NCBI GenBank assembly: GCA_001839685.1
Contig: MLAK01000700.1
Coordinates: forward strand, 1-64,000
Reading direction: 5' to 3'
Source: Tritrichomonas foetus
Taxonomy: Eukaryota; Parabasalia; Tritrichomonadida; Tritrichomonadidae
Length of the DNA stretch: 64,000 bases
The notes under the pieces are model-generated. The model was not told where the DNA came from. It was given only the letters and a program-made list of their open reading frames with translations, and searched no databases. Below, in pieces: positions 41,298 through 51,517 of this stretch. A program made the translations under genes and the position numbers. Each line of letters begins with the position of its first letter. Positions within the stretch are counted from its first letter, which is position 1.

Positions 41298-42569
41298 TTA
41301 AATAACAAAGTGGTTGTAGAATGTCTTTACCTGTTGAATATTAGATTTTGATATACGAATCAAAGTATTGACCATCATTGTGTCACCTTTATAGAAATGT
41401 TTGAAAAACAAAATGAGTCCTGAATATGATTTTGAAAATTTCAAAACACATGGAATTCCTCGTTGAAAATAATAACAACGTTTGCCAACACGAGCAGTAG
41501 GTACAAATGAAAATGTTGATTGATGTGTTGAAAGTCTCTGTTTACATAAAGTCAGAAGCAAGATATCATCCAATGCAGTATCATAACTTAAATCTGCTTT
41601 CCTTGGAACATTTGTTGAATAAGAATTGGTTGGGAATGTTGTTTTAATTTTATCAATGATTTCTTGAGAATCTGATGAAATGAAGAAAAATGATGGTTTT
41701 CGTTGATGATATTCTTGAAGGAAAGGAAGAACAATACTCATTGCTTCTTCAATTGATGTCATGAAGGCAAAATCGTCGTGATGATACCTTAAATGAATAC
41801 CAAAGAGATTTAAATTTGGTGGCATTGATTTATAAACTTCGGGTAAGATGTCAAAGTGATCAGTAGGGATCCTACACAAAAAGTTGATTAAAAAATGTGC
41901 CATATGTAAACCAAACATTTGATAGGCATCAAAACCAATTGGTGAAAAATATATAAATAAAGGGAAAATTTGAGGGTTTTTTAAATCTTCCTTCTCTTCA
42001 TTCAAAAGAATGTCTGGATTAAGAATGGCATAATTTTTTGATAAAAATTTAGAACGATGCGTAGAATAAGATTGTTTCCAAGAAAACATGGCTAAATCAG
42101 GAAATTCAAAGATTTTTTGATTCCTTTTGGCAAACATTTGACCTGTTTTGGCCTCTGGAAAAGCTAAAAAACGATTAGAATATAACGCGAAAAAAAATGC
42201 ATCTGCGAAATGAAGTATTCGATTGCATAAACCTCCATCTGTATGGAAATAAATGACATTTGTGTGATTCTTAAATCGTTCACTGTTAGGAGTCTCGGTG
42301 GATACCATTTCGAGCAGTTGTTGAACTCTTTCTTGAAGTTGGCACGAATATTCACTTTTAGGATGGTTACATTGTCTGAGTCCTTGTGAATAAATTGGCA
42401 TAAACGAATTCCAGAAAGAATTGTTTTGAGAGATTGAAACAATGTGACTAATTTGACATACGAAAAAACAATTTTCATTGAGTAACAAGTAGTGAAAGTA
42501 ATAAGCGGATTTTATCGCGGTATAACCAAAGAGATGAATTAAAAGCAATCTAATGATTATGAGAATCAT
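41298..42569 (-). CDS. Fucosyltransferase-like type II membrane protein, copy 2
   Basis: A 423-residue protein. Residues 1-32 form a hydrophobic signal anchor (IRLLLIHLFGYTAIKSAYYF). GGLCNR at 112-117, GIHLRYHHDD at 257-266 and STHQSTFSFVPTARVGKR at 347-364 match the order of sugar-nucleotide-binding motifs in the GT11/GT23/GT37/GT65 fucosyltransferase superfamily (Gly-Gly-x-x-Asn-Arg, His-x-Arg-x, Ser-T/S-F..R). It likely acts in the secretory pathway on glycans of surface glycoconjugates; substrate unknown. Copy 1 at 14939-16201 has the same body with a different N-terminal 45 residues. A candidate initiator TCATTTC lies at 42591-42597 (minus strand), about 20 bases upstream of the ATG. Confidence 0.6.
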   Translation of the reverse strand: MILIIIRLLLIHLFGYTAIKSAYYFHYLLLNENCFFVCQISHIVSISQNNSFWNSFMPIYSQGLRQCNHPKSEYSCQLQERVQQLLEMVSTETPNSERFKNHTNVIYFHTDGGLCNRILHFADAFFFALYSNRFLAFPEAKTGQMFAKRNQKIFEFPDLAMFSWKQSYSTHRSKFLSKNYAILNPDILLNEEKEDLKNPQIFPLFIYFSPIGFDAYQMFGLHMAHFLINFLCRIPTDHFDILPEVYKSMPPNLNLFGIHLRYHHDDFAFMTSIEEAMSIVLPFLQEYHQRKPSFFFISSDSQEIIDKIKTTFPTNSYSTNVPRKADLSYDTALDDILLLTLCKQRLSTHQSTFSFVPTARVGKRCYYFQRGIPCVLKFSKSYSGLILFFKHFYKGDTMMVNTLIRISKSNIQQVKTFYNHFVI

Positions 42570-43510
42570 TGAAATTGTCAGAAATGACTCAGAATATCTT
42601 ATTCTATCGAATTGATATCTATCTGAAAGCGAGATCGCAATTTCTTTATCAGAATATGACTTTTTGAATTAAAAAAAGTATCTAATTATTTTCACAATAA
42701 GTGACCATCTTTGAAGTCAATATTATTCACACGAACATGTTGGGAACATGTTGATTTTCTTTAAGCTCCCATATAGAGTAGTTATAATCAACAGCTTCAT
42801 ACCTAGAAAGTTAAAAATCTGTCTTTTGAATATATATGTATATTTTGGGAATGAAAAGTCATATTTTTCTTTGGTTTAAGATTCTTTTCCAAAAGTAGTA
42901 CGAATTGAAAAGTAAATATTTAGATTCAATCGACTAGATTATCGTTTGACCAAAAATTGTAATTCTTGTTTGGCGATATAAGTGTATTGAATAAAACATC
43001 AAAACTAACGGTCATCAGAAATCACTTTCCACGATTCAATAATATTATTCTTGACCAAAGTCAAAATTTATCAAATTACGGGTAATTAGTGATTTTGAAC
43101 AAATGTCAAAAAAGTATAAAAATTCACAAAATATGTGAATGTGTCATGCATCTTAATATCACGACACCGAGTGAATAATCCAATTTGTCTCCTTAAATTT
43201 TTTTACAATTTATGTTTGAATTTTGGATTGGAATTTGTGATATCAAATCAGGAGCTTTTTTTGCATGGAAATTGGAGAAGAAATAAAGACTAAATAATTT
43301 GTTCTTTTGTGAAAAAACTCTTTTCCACAAATTAAATCTCATTGAAAGTGAATATTTGGGACCGAATAAAGTCAGCCATTTTATTTCCGAAAAAGTTCAA
43401 CTAAACTCAGAATTACGATAGAATTTTACATCATCTAACTTTTCTATTAAAAAACGTTCTTTTTGGGAAAATTATCGAAAAGTTAATAAAGTTAAAAAGG
43501 GTTGTTGAAA
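42570..43510. other. Intergenic, divergent promoter region
   Basis: About 940 bp between the divergent fucosyltransferase-like gene and enolase. Nothing coding is supported. The first 30 bases hold the candidate initiator of the minus-strand gene. Confidence 0.5.
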
Positions 43511-45007
43511 ATGTCAGAAGAAATCGATCAAAGTGAAGAACAAATAAATGAAACAGAAAACCGCAAAGAATTAGTTGCTGAATATCTTGAATATCATCAA
43601 ATCCGTGAAGCGTTAGATCAATCAGTTAATGAACTCTTTGAGTCACGTCCAGTAGATGTTTGTGGAGTACTTTCACAAATTATGATTCGCCGTGCCAATC
43701 CACCAGTTATTGATCATCTAAAAGGTCGTGAAGTTTTAGATTCGAGAGGAAATCCAACTGTTGAAGTCGACGTTTATGTTAAATATTTAGGGGAAGTTTC
43801 CCTAGCTGCTAGGTCATCTGCGCCAAGTGGCGCATCCACGGGCTCGAACGAGGCGCGTGAATTAAGGGATTCATCATCACCAAGATATTTTGGGAAAGGA
43901 ACACAGCAAGCAGTCAATAATGTGAATGAAATATTAAGTCCCGCCCTTGAAAACCAAGAATTGAACAACCTTCAAGCTCTTGATAATATTATTTCCCAAG
44001 CTGATGGAACAGAGCTTAAAGAAAAAGTTGGAGGAAATGCAACAACGGCTACATCATTTGCTTTGGCAGAAGCAGGAGCAGAAATGAGTGAAATTCAATT
44101 GTTTGAATACCTTGCCAAACAATATTACGGTGAAGAAAATGTTCCTGAAAAATTCAGACTCCCTACGCCGTTCTTCAACATTTTAAATGGTGGAAAGCAC
44201 GCTGGAGGAAATTTAAAGATACAAGAATTTATGATATCTCCAAGAGTTGATATGCCATTCCCTGAACAACTTAGAATGGCAGCTGAAGTTTATCACAAGC
44301 TTGGAGGCATCTTGGCGAAGGAATTTGGAGTCTCTGCCAGAAACCTCGGAGATGAGGGAGGTTTCGCGCCACCATTGAATTCTCCTGAGCAGGCCATTTC
44401 TGTAATTGAAAAAGCTATACAAGTTGCTGGCTACGAGCCTGGTCATGACATCAGAATCGCTTTGGATGCCGCCGCTTCTGAATTTTACAATTCACAAACA
44501 AAAATGTATGAAATTGAAGTCGGCATGAACAAATCCGGTGATGATATGGTTGAATACTGGAAAGAACTCATTGAGAAGCATCCATCAATCATATCTATTG
44601 AAGATCCTCTTGATGAAAAGGATTATGACACTTGGATAAAATTGAATGATGCCATTGGAGATCGAATTCAGCTCGTTGGTGACGATTTATATACAACAAA
44701 TCCAAACACAATTGAAAAGGGACTCGAAGGGAAATGGTGTAATGCACTTTTACTGAAAGTTAACCAAATAGGTACAATCTCAGAAGCAATGAAAGCAGCA
44801 CGACTCATTTTGGATGCTGGTCAGAATGTAATGGTTTCCCATAGAAGTGGTGAAACATGCAATTCGGTGATTGCTGACTTAGCTGTTGCAATTGGTGCTC
44901 AAGCAATAAAAACTGGATCTACTGCAAGAGGAGAAAGAATCCAAAAATATACACGATTGCTACAGATTTATGACTACCTCAAGGAGAATAATTTGTTGAT
45001 TATTTAA
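43511..45007 (+). CDS. Enolase with N-terminal extension
   Basis: A 498-residue enolase (2-phosphoglycerate to phosphoenolpyruvate, glycolysis). The barrel and metal site are intact: GGKHAGG His230, QEFM Glu239, LGDEGGF Glu282, LDAAASEF Asp319, SIEDPLDE Glu364, VGDDL Asp391, LLLKVNQ Lys416, SHRSGET His444 and AIKTGS Lys467. The lid loop SAPSGASTG is present. The canonical enolase start motif (LDSRGNPTVEV) begins only at about residue 75, preceded by some 65 extra helical residues (EYHQIREALDQSVNELFESR), much longer than normal. That extension recalls the N-terminal region of enolase 4-type proteins. Start ATG 43511; the frame is open upstream to TTG only. Confidence 0.95.
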   Translation: MSEEIDQSEEQINETENRKELVAEYLEYHQIREALDQSVNELFESRPVDVCGVLSQIMIRRANPPVIDHLKGREVLDSRGNPTVEVDVYVKYLGEVSLAARSSAPSGASTGSNEARELRDSSSPRYFGKGTQQAVNNVNEILSPALENQELNNLQALDNIISQADGTELKEKVGGNATTATSFALAEAGAEMSEIQLFEYLAKQYYGEENVPEKFRLPTPFFNILNGGKHAGGNLKIQEFMISPRVDMPFPEQLRMAAEVYHKLGGILAKEFGVSARNLGDEGGFAPPLNSPEQAISVIEKAIQVAGYEPGHDIRIALDAAASEFYNSQTKMYEIEVGMNKSGDDMVEYWKELIEKHPSIISIEDPLDEKDYDTWIKLNDAIGDRIQLVGDDLYTTNPNTIEKGLEGKWCNALLLKVNQIGTISEAMKAARLILDAGQNVMVSHRSGETCNSVIADLAVAIGAQAIKTGSTARGERIQKYTRLLQIYDYLKENNLLII

Positions 45008-45514
45008 ATAAAAATTTTATATCTTTATCAATATTTTATACAAAAGTATCATGACTAAAGTAAATGTAATTATGCTAAGATGTTCTTTCTTGGGGAAAAA
45101 ATTCACAATATTTTTTCGATTGTTCTTCTTTTTATAGTTAAAGGTAATCTCTCAACTATAAGAAAACTTGGAGTACTTTTTATTTATAGATTTTCTTTTA
45201 TAATTATTGCATATTTCTGACAATGAAATTTATATTTTCATACATGAAGAAATCTCATTTTGTTCATAGAACTTTAATATGATACAGGATTTTTGCAAAG
45301 TATGACAAATCCGAAACAAAATGATGGCCTTCTCATCTCAAACCTGCATCTGAAAGAGATATATTGGCATTTCACTTTAACAGATGAAATAGAAATAAAA
45401 TAAATTAGACCAAAAATCAATAAAATAATCTAGTTTTACTGAAATAATATATTTATAATTATCAATCAAAACATCCATTTATGAATCTTCAAATGGTGAA
45501 GTTCATTTTCACCT
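45008..45514. other. Spacer between convergent genes
   Basis: AT-rich 500-bp stretch between the 3' ends of enolase and the ankyrin-like gene; nothing recognised. Confidence 0.6.
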
Positions 45515-46573
45515 TCAGAATCGAAGAATATGAGAAATGACAGGATTTTTCTGATTCGAATCAATTCTCCAGAAAATTTTCTTTTTCACATCAGGAATTG
45601 AAGCCAAATAAAAAATCAATTCAGTATTTTCTTCAATAATTGCAGCTTCACATAGTTTCTGCGCAAATTCAGATTTCGAGTTGCTACTCAAATTTGATGG
45701 TGATAGAATTTGATTCAAATTTGGAATCAACCAAATGAAAATGTCAAGACGTTGAAACTTGACAGCAGTTTTCCAATGTCCTTCAAAATTCCAATTTAGT
45801 TTCTTTAAAATTGAAAGAATTCGATGAGATCTACCAATGATAGATGCATTTATGATTTGATGTTCAAATTGTGATTTTGTTTGAATTTCACCATTTTGGT
45901 GAAGTAAAAACTCAAAAATTTTAGTGGCATCAAATAAAGCTGCAACAAAAATGAGAGGAATTTCTTGATTATTTGAATCAGCATTACAAGTAATAGTTTG
46001 CTGATTTTGTTTTTGATTGTTTTTCTCATTTGTATCAATGGTGAAATATTTGGAATAAAATTTGGTGAATTTTTCAATATCAGAGGGTGAATATTGAGAA
46101 AAATAATTCACATCATCGTTGGATAAATGTTCAATGATTTCTTTGAATTCGTTCAAATGTTGTTGATGAGGAATGAGAAAATTAAATGATGGTTGATTTT
46201 GGGCAATTTGGTTGGTGCTGTTTAGGAAAATGTCGAATGTATTTAAAAGAGCGGAAATACTTGAAGGACGTAAATAAAAAGCTTTCTGGAGGGAATCGAT
46301 AAAAAATTGATGTTTGATTGGAAAGGGCAGGTTTAAGAATAGCGTTTCAGCGATGTAGTCTACATTTGTTCGATTAATTTTAAGCAAAAGTGGAAATGCT
46401 TCAAGATCAAAAAAAATTTTTTGATTAAAATTATTGACTTGATCTTCTTTTTCGGCTCCAAGTTGACTAAGAAATTCATTGCTGTTAGAGATTAGATTGT
46501 CATTCAATTCGGTTATGTAATATTTTTGGGATTTCATTGGTAAAGTTTTGATGAAGAAGTAAACGGTTTCCAT
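45515..46573 (-). CDS. Ankyrin/DUF3447-like protein
   Basis: placeholder. Confidence 0.5.
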   Translation of the reverse strand: METVYFFIKTLPMKSQKYYITELNDNLISNSNEFLSQLGAEKEDQVNNFNQKIFFDLEAFPLLLKINRTNVDYIAETLFLNLPFPIKHQFFIDSLQKAFYLRPSSISALLNTFDIFLNSTNQIAQNQPSFNFLIPHQQHLNEFKEIIEHLSNDDVNYFSQYSPSDIEKFTKFYSKYFTIDTNEKNNQKQNQQTITCNADSNNQEIPLIFVAALFDATKIFEFLLHQNGEIQTKSQFEHQIINASIIGRSHRILSILKKLNWNFEGHWKTAVKFQRLDIFIWLIPNLNQILSPSNLSSNSKSEFAQKLCEAAIIEENTELIFYLASIPDVKKKIFWRIDSNQKNPVISHILRF

Positions 46574-46626
46574 TTAACCATTAGCTTTTTCATGTCATGT
46601 AAATACCGTGACGATTGAAATCGGAA

Positions 46627-46700
46627 GCCTTCGTAGCTCAGTCGGCTAGAGCATCGGACTTTTAATCCGAGTGTCGCGGGTTCGAGTCCCGTCGGAGGCA
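46627..46700 (+). tRNA. tRNA-Lys (TTT)
   Basis: A 74-nt cloverleaf: acceptor GCCTTCG/CGGAGGC, D arm GCTC..GAGC, anticodon arm TCGGA-CTTTTAA-TCCGA with anticodon TTT, a 5-nt variable loop, T arm with loop TTCGAGT, discriminator A. No intron and no encoded CCA. Internal A box (TAGCTCAGTCGG) and B box (GGTTCGAGTCC) fit RNA polymerase III transcription. It is divergent from the ankyrin-like gene, 54 bases from its start codon. Confidence 0.95.
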
Positions 46701-46711
46701 TTTTTTTTTTT
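46701..46711 (+). terminator. Pol III T-run terminator
   Basis: Eleven T directly after the tRNA discriminator base, a standard RNA polymerase III stop signal. Confidence 0.85.
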
Positions 46712-46778
46712 GTTTTTTATTCAAATTTTTTAAAGCCTCATAGTTCTCTGTGCAATAAAGGAGAACGTTCTGAGCCTG

Positions 46779-47164
46779 TTGAAATGGCTCCAAAATGGAT
46801 GGTTTTTGAAAAAAGATAATAATAACCTATTATCGGCTCACCCTTACCAGTTAGAGGGTGAGTTCTATTTTAATAAAGGGTCAACGCAGGACGACCTACA
46901 CAAACAACCCCACACTCTTAATACAACAACGCACGAATTTTCAATATTACTCATACAATGAATTTCAAAACAACGAAACGTTAAGCCCTTATTTTAATAA
47001 TTCAAATATTCCTTAAAATGCTAAACCATACGCTCAATCTGGATATCGATGATTTACTCGAAATTCTGATTAATAATTAATCACCTGAAAACACAGATGG
47101 CACAAACAAATCATCAACAAACTACCAATTTAAAAACAATCAAAAATATTCAAAATCAACTTGC
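46779..47164 (+). other. Asn/Thr/Gln-rich coding remnant left of the pogo-like insertion
   Basis: Short overlapping frames with Asn/Thr/Ser/Lys-rich composition (for example TDGTNKSSTNYQFKNN at about 47097-47144) resemble the frames to the right of the pogo-like element. They are probably the left half of the interrupted gene. No start or family can be fixed. Confidence 0.25.
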
Positions 47165-47168
47165 TTAA

Positions 47169-48441
47169 CAGGGGTCCCTCGTAAGTGATGAATTTTTTAA
47201 AATTTTCAAAAATTGCATACTTTAAACGTATTTTTGCTATTTTTTTTACTCAAAGATCAATCAATATGAAGTTTCGGAGAATTCAAGTGAGCTAATCCAA
47301 CAAACAATTCCATGCTTTATAGTTGTTGCTGTTGGAATAGATTCCAAACAACGTTCGAAAATGGCGATCGAATTTTGTTTAGCGACCAACAGTGTGATAT
47401 CCATTCGCGGCAACTTCCTTATTTGACCATTGTAGGTCGATTGCAACGGCCCAAAGACGCCATAGTCCAATCGGTTGGAAAATTGGTGTTACATTTTTAG
47501 GGACGGGTACAAGCTCTATCCCGAATTCTTCGGCTGCCTCCAATACTTCTTCGACGCAATGAGACCAGTAGGCATCCCAAATGAGGCAACCGGGTTCACC
47601 ATTCAAGTAATGTTTGGACGATGGACATTTAAGTTCCTCTGACAAACTTGTCCTTTCCCCTTTGCTAAAAAGGTGATAGGCAATTTACGCCCACTTAACG
47701 TAATACCGCATATAGCACTGATTATTGTCTTTGGACAACAGTATTTTCTTATAGGCTGTGTATTATCTCCTTTATAGGCGATAGTATACTGTGTCTGCTG
47801 TTCAACTCGAACAGGAGTTTCATTGATGTTAATCACATAGTCTGGATGGTAATTTTCTAAAACTTTTGCGATTGTGTTCTTAAAAATTTCTATTTCTTCA
47901 TCATCTGTACATTCTTTTAGTATTTTATTCGACTTCCTTGAAATTACATTGTGCCGAATCTTTGATCTCCACCCGAATCTTTTTGATGCATGGAAATGGT
48001 TTTTCCGTGTTGTATAAGGATGTATTTTCTAATATTCATTGTAAAAAGTTTCTGAAATGAAGTTATCAGAAATTGGAATTCCTTTATATGCATAATTCTC
48101 GACTAAATATTTGTATACTTCGGCTTCAACTGCCATAAGCAATGCTCTATTCCATCCTCCCCATTCAACATTATCAGGGTTAAATGATTTGTCTTCATGC
48201 CATTGGGCATAATATCGATTCATGGTTCTGTAACTGATTCCATTTTCCTTACACCATGCATCTCCATGTCGAGTGCTTTTAGCTTTTTCGAATTCTATTA
48301 AAGATTCTGTCCAAGGTGATTCAGAGTTGTCGGAACTCATAAAAAGGCGCCAAATTTTATCATTTTTTCCGATAAAAATTGAATACTTTTCTATTCAATT
48401 TTTGAATTCTAACAAAAATTCGCACTTGCGAGGGACCCCTG
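47169..48441. mobile_element. pogo/Tc1-like transposon, defective
   Basis: A 1273-bp element with 19-bp inverted repeats, CAGGGGTCCCTCGTAAGTG at 47169-47187 and its complement (one difference) at 48423-48441. The adjoining bases are TTAA on the left and TAAC on the right, compatible with TA-type insertion allowing one base of uncertainty. It contains one broken transposase gene on the minus strand. It interrupts an Asn-rich reading region. Confidence 0.7.
47261..48340 (-). pseudogene. pogo/Fot1-like DDE_1 transposase, broken
   Basis: ATG 48340 begins an N-terminal helix-turn-helix region (HGDAWCKENGISYRTMNRYY). A TAG after residue 103 interrupts an otherwise continuous frame. The core has YVININETPV at the first acidic motif, where Asp-Glu-Thr is normal and Asn stands in for Asp. 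After a shift near 47645 come GCLIWDAYWSH (second Asp) and VTPIFQPI. The third motif QP-x-DYGVFGPLQSTY is in yet another frame, followed by the tail to 47261. At least two shifts and the Asp-to-Asn change make it inactive. Confidence 0.6.
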
Positions 48442-48463
48442 TAACGAAATTTAACATACTCAC

Positions 48464-50244
48464 CCCAATAATCTAAATTTAAATTCAATCCCAAGTGAAA
48501 TAGACGACAACGCTATCCTTTTTTCAACAGATTCAATGATTCACACATACTATTTTACATTTCGAAGAACTGATTTCGATGAATTACCTTATGAATATGA
48601 TTCTCATTTCGAACAGGGTAACTCAAATTTTAACGCTAATAACGTTGATTTATATTCCATTCCAAGCGAAGAGAACAATATCTTTGTTTTCTATTCATCA
48701 GACTCAAAAACTCCTTCTCTCATTCCTTCATCACCTAAAATCAACTCAATGGATTCTCTAGGCATTACTTCACATGATATTCATCACAACTATAATGTCG
48801 AAAATCAAAGCATATCCCATGACTATAACAGGAGTAATTCCTTGAATCAAGTTATAGATGATTAATTGATAGAAGACACTAGTAACAAAAATAACACTGA
48901 TGATGACACGATTGACAATACATGAGACAACACATCTGCTATCACACGGGAAAGCTTCAAAATTAATACTAATAAAATCTCCGGTGTAAATACTGTCCAG
49001 AATATATATGAAAGCTTAATTGAAGACACAAACGAAAATATAAATGAATTCGTGAAGGATAACACTAATGTAAATATGAGTGAAAACACTTTTGATTTTC
49101 AAGTTATCTTTTTCAAAGATTTTTCAGATGAGAACACGATCAAGAACAAATATGTATACACAGATAGATCCCTAATGGAAAACAATAACGTGAAATCAAA
49201 GAAACCCACAGATGCTGACACACATTACAACACGCACATCCACAATGAGTACCAGAAAAGCGAGAACTCCACCAAAAATCAATGCTCGAATTCAGTCAAG
49301 TCAGTAAACAGGTACAGTAACAAATTCGAGAGTTTAACTTTGAATATTCCGAAAACATACATTGATAAATACCATAGACACAATAAGCTCCTGAAGTTCT
49401 ACATCATTCTATCCGATTATAACATATATAATCCATTCTATCCCATCAATTATAAAAGAAATAATGCCAGAGTTATGACTAAATCTAGCAAAGATAACAT
49501 ATAAGTTAACAATAACAACTCAACAAATGCATCGCAATTCAATGGAAAACGCAACCGGAGAAACAATCACCAAAAAAATACAACAAGCACAAGAGACATC
49601 ACAAAAACTACAAATTAAATTCACTCGATCATAAATTCAATATCACTGATATAAATAACTCATTTAATGCAGATACAAAACCCACGTGTCAGATGTAACA
49701 AATACATGACGTTCACAGAAAAAGCGAATCATCTCTGACATGTCGATTTGTGTACAGCCATCATTTCGATAAATATGATAATAAGATCATGATTGATGCT
49801 AATATGGAGGTTACTCCACCCAGTCCACAGGACGTCTCCTCAATTCTTGTTGAAAACTTTGTGCAACACACCCCTAAGCTTTACAAGAGTAGCTATACTC
49901 AAACACCGAAATACATGTACAAAGGCCACTCTACTTATCGCTGTTTTGATTCCCCACCGCCTGCAGATGAGGTAACACAAACAACCACACCCGACGAATG
50001 CAAATATTTAGACGCTCATGTTCAACACCATTACTGTAAACTGATAATGAATAATGATTCACTCGAAGATTGCTCCCTTGATGATGGAGGTTCATACCTC
50101 TACCAAGATCAGCAAGCCCTACTTAACCTTACGTACGAGGATGTTAATCGTTTTGGTCTCAACCAGTCCTCGTTACCAAACGTCATTCTGGACCGAAAGG
50201 TTCATACTGATATGTTTAATATGTTGTTGGAGACCTACAACTAG
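48464..50244 (+). pseudogene. Asn/Ser/Asp-rich protein of unknown element, broken
   Basis: One frame runs from about 48464 to 49504 with TAA after residue DD at 48863 and TGA near 48923. It is rich in Asn, Asp, Ser and Thr and has an internal repeat (LNSIPSEIDDNAILFSTDS near 48475 and LYSIPSEENNIFVFYSSDS near 48650). A different frame continues from about 49716 to 50244 with TPPSPQDVSSILVENF and LNLTYEDVNRFGLNQSSLPN. Base use (more C) differs from the AT-rich neighbourhood. Together with the zinc-finger frames downstream it may be the 5' part of a retroelement or other mobile gene. No polymerase was seen. Confidence 0.35.
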
Positions 50245-50254
50245 GATTTAATTT

Positions 50255-50955
50255 TTAATGTAATATAATTCCTAAGATTCTTAAGACAGACCAAGCTTTC
50301 TTAGTAAGGAATCAATTTCACTACAAGCATTAGATACAGACATATTGGAGATTTTATTTTAATATTGATGGCAAACTGTGGCCTGACATCACTAACCACT
50401 ACCTATGTTTGGTTTGCTTTAAGTCATACCCCAATATATTCGAATTGAAAGAACATCACTGTGGCCTTCACCATGATAAAGGTTTACTCCAATTGTTTTC
50501 AAACTTTGGATCTCACAAATTAAAAACAGACGCTTCTCCTCTCATCATTACTGATAGCAAGAACTATTTCATTCCCACTTTTGAGATATTCATTTGTCCA
50601 GTCCCCAACTTTACATTTTGTACAGATAACTATTGCAGCTTGAAGTTACATATTGACAACTCGAGAGATCCAAAGCACAACCTTTACAGAAAGTTCACCA
50701 GTACATGTGGTCAGTTTTATGGCCCCATACTTGCATAAACTCATTTTCAAAAATAAGAAGCAAATCGGTTTCGATGATACAATTATTGAACACTTTAAAC
50801 AATTCCACAGAGATATTAAGGAAAGTAATTATATTAACTTAGCAACACCAATGATAATCCACAATTTCAAAGACTTTAACATGAACAATATTTATGATAA
50901 AGATACAGTCAATATAATTTTACACTATACCCATCATATATCACTTACTAAGTAA
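50255..50955 (+). pseudogene. C2H2 zinc-finger-like frame, broken
   Basis: An open frame without a clear start passes a TAG near 50329 and then reads YLCLVCFKSYPNIFELKEHH (Cys-x2-Cys...His-His), later ICPVPNFTFCTDNYCSLKLH, a second finger-like block. After a shift near 50730 it ends with HLATPM-like and IYDKDTVNIILHYTHH segments before TAA 50953-50955. The organisation, two fingers separated by about 70 residues followed by a Tyr-Gly-Trp/Pro region, matches the intact frame at 51518-52489. Confidence 0.4.
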
Positions 50956-50993
50956 TCAAAAGAAGATATTGAAAGAGCCACTGACATAATAGC

Positions 50994-51050
50994 GTTTTTA
51001 CTGCAGACACTTTTTGAGACTTCGTCTCAAAAAGTGTCTGCAGTAAAAAC
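50994..51050. repeat. 57-bp perfect palindrome (hairpin)
   Basis: Two perfect 27-nt arms around TTC (51021-51023). The inner 13 nt of each arm (CACTTTTTGAGAC) are identical to those of the palindrome at 23431-23479, while the outer parts differ (CTGCAGA instead of CCGACAT). Confidence 0.9.
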
Positions 51051-51133
51051 CGGATTACTATTGCAATTTAATTATTTTTTTGTTTGACATACTTTTTCAA
51101 TACTTTACAAAAAAAAATTAAATCAAAAATAAG

Positions 51134-51395
51134 ATGGAAATATCGTTCGAAGGATTCGATGAAGAAGCTCAGGAGATCCAAGCTGCGAAAATTTCAGAAA
51201 GGACTCATAGAGTTTATGAAAATGCAATGATGGTTTACACGNAAGCGATGGCGAGGGGGGGCATATAATGCTAGCAAGCAAGGCATACATGATTGTCTCA
51301 TTAAAAAACATGGTAGATGGTCGTCCAATGCATATATAATTTATGTATGTGTTGAAGAANAAAGAGCAGGGACAGAAATATCTGATATTCTTTAA
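51134..51395 (+). pseudogene. Tyrosine recombinase, internal deletion
   Basis: ATG 51134 gives FEGFDEEAQEIQAAKISERT, the counterpart of the N-terminus at 23658, up to about 51258. The sequence then jumps to NASKQGIHDCLIKKHGRWSS and NAYIIYVCV, the C-terminal Trp/Tyr block, ending at TAA 51393-51395. The frame changes across the join and the first Arg and His-x-x-Arg are lost, so it is catalytically dead. Confidence 0.6.
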
Positions 51396-51517
51396 ATAAA
51401 AAAGAATATTAAACTTTTTTCTATTTTTTTCTTAAATTTAATTTTTTTTGTAAAGTATTGAAAAAGTAGGTCCAACAAAAAAATAATTAAATAGCAATAG
51501 TAATATATTTTAATGTT

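Larger units (their letters stand above)
50994..51504. mobile_element. Internally deleted tyrosine-recombinase element
   Basis: Same layout as 23431-24679: a perfect palindrome, then inverted repeats of about 69 bp (51054-51122 and 51436-51504) around recombinase remnants. The N- and C-terminal parts of the recombinase are joined directly, with most of the gene missing between short G-rich sequence (51255-51261). It lies between two zinc-finger frames; its right end is 13 bp before the ATG at 51518. Confidence 0.65.
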
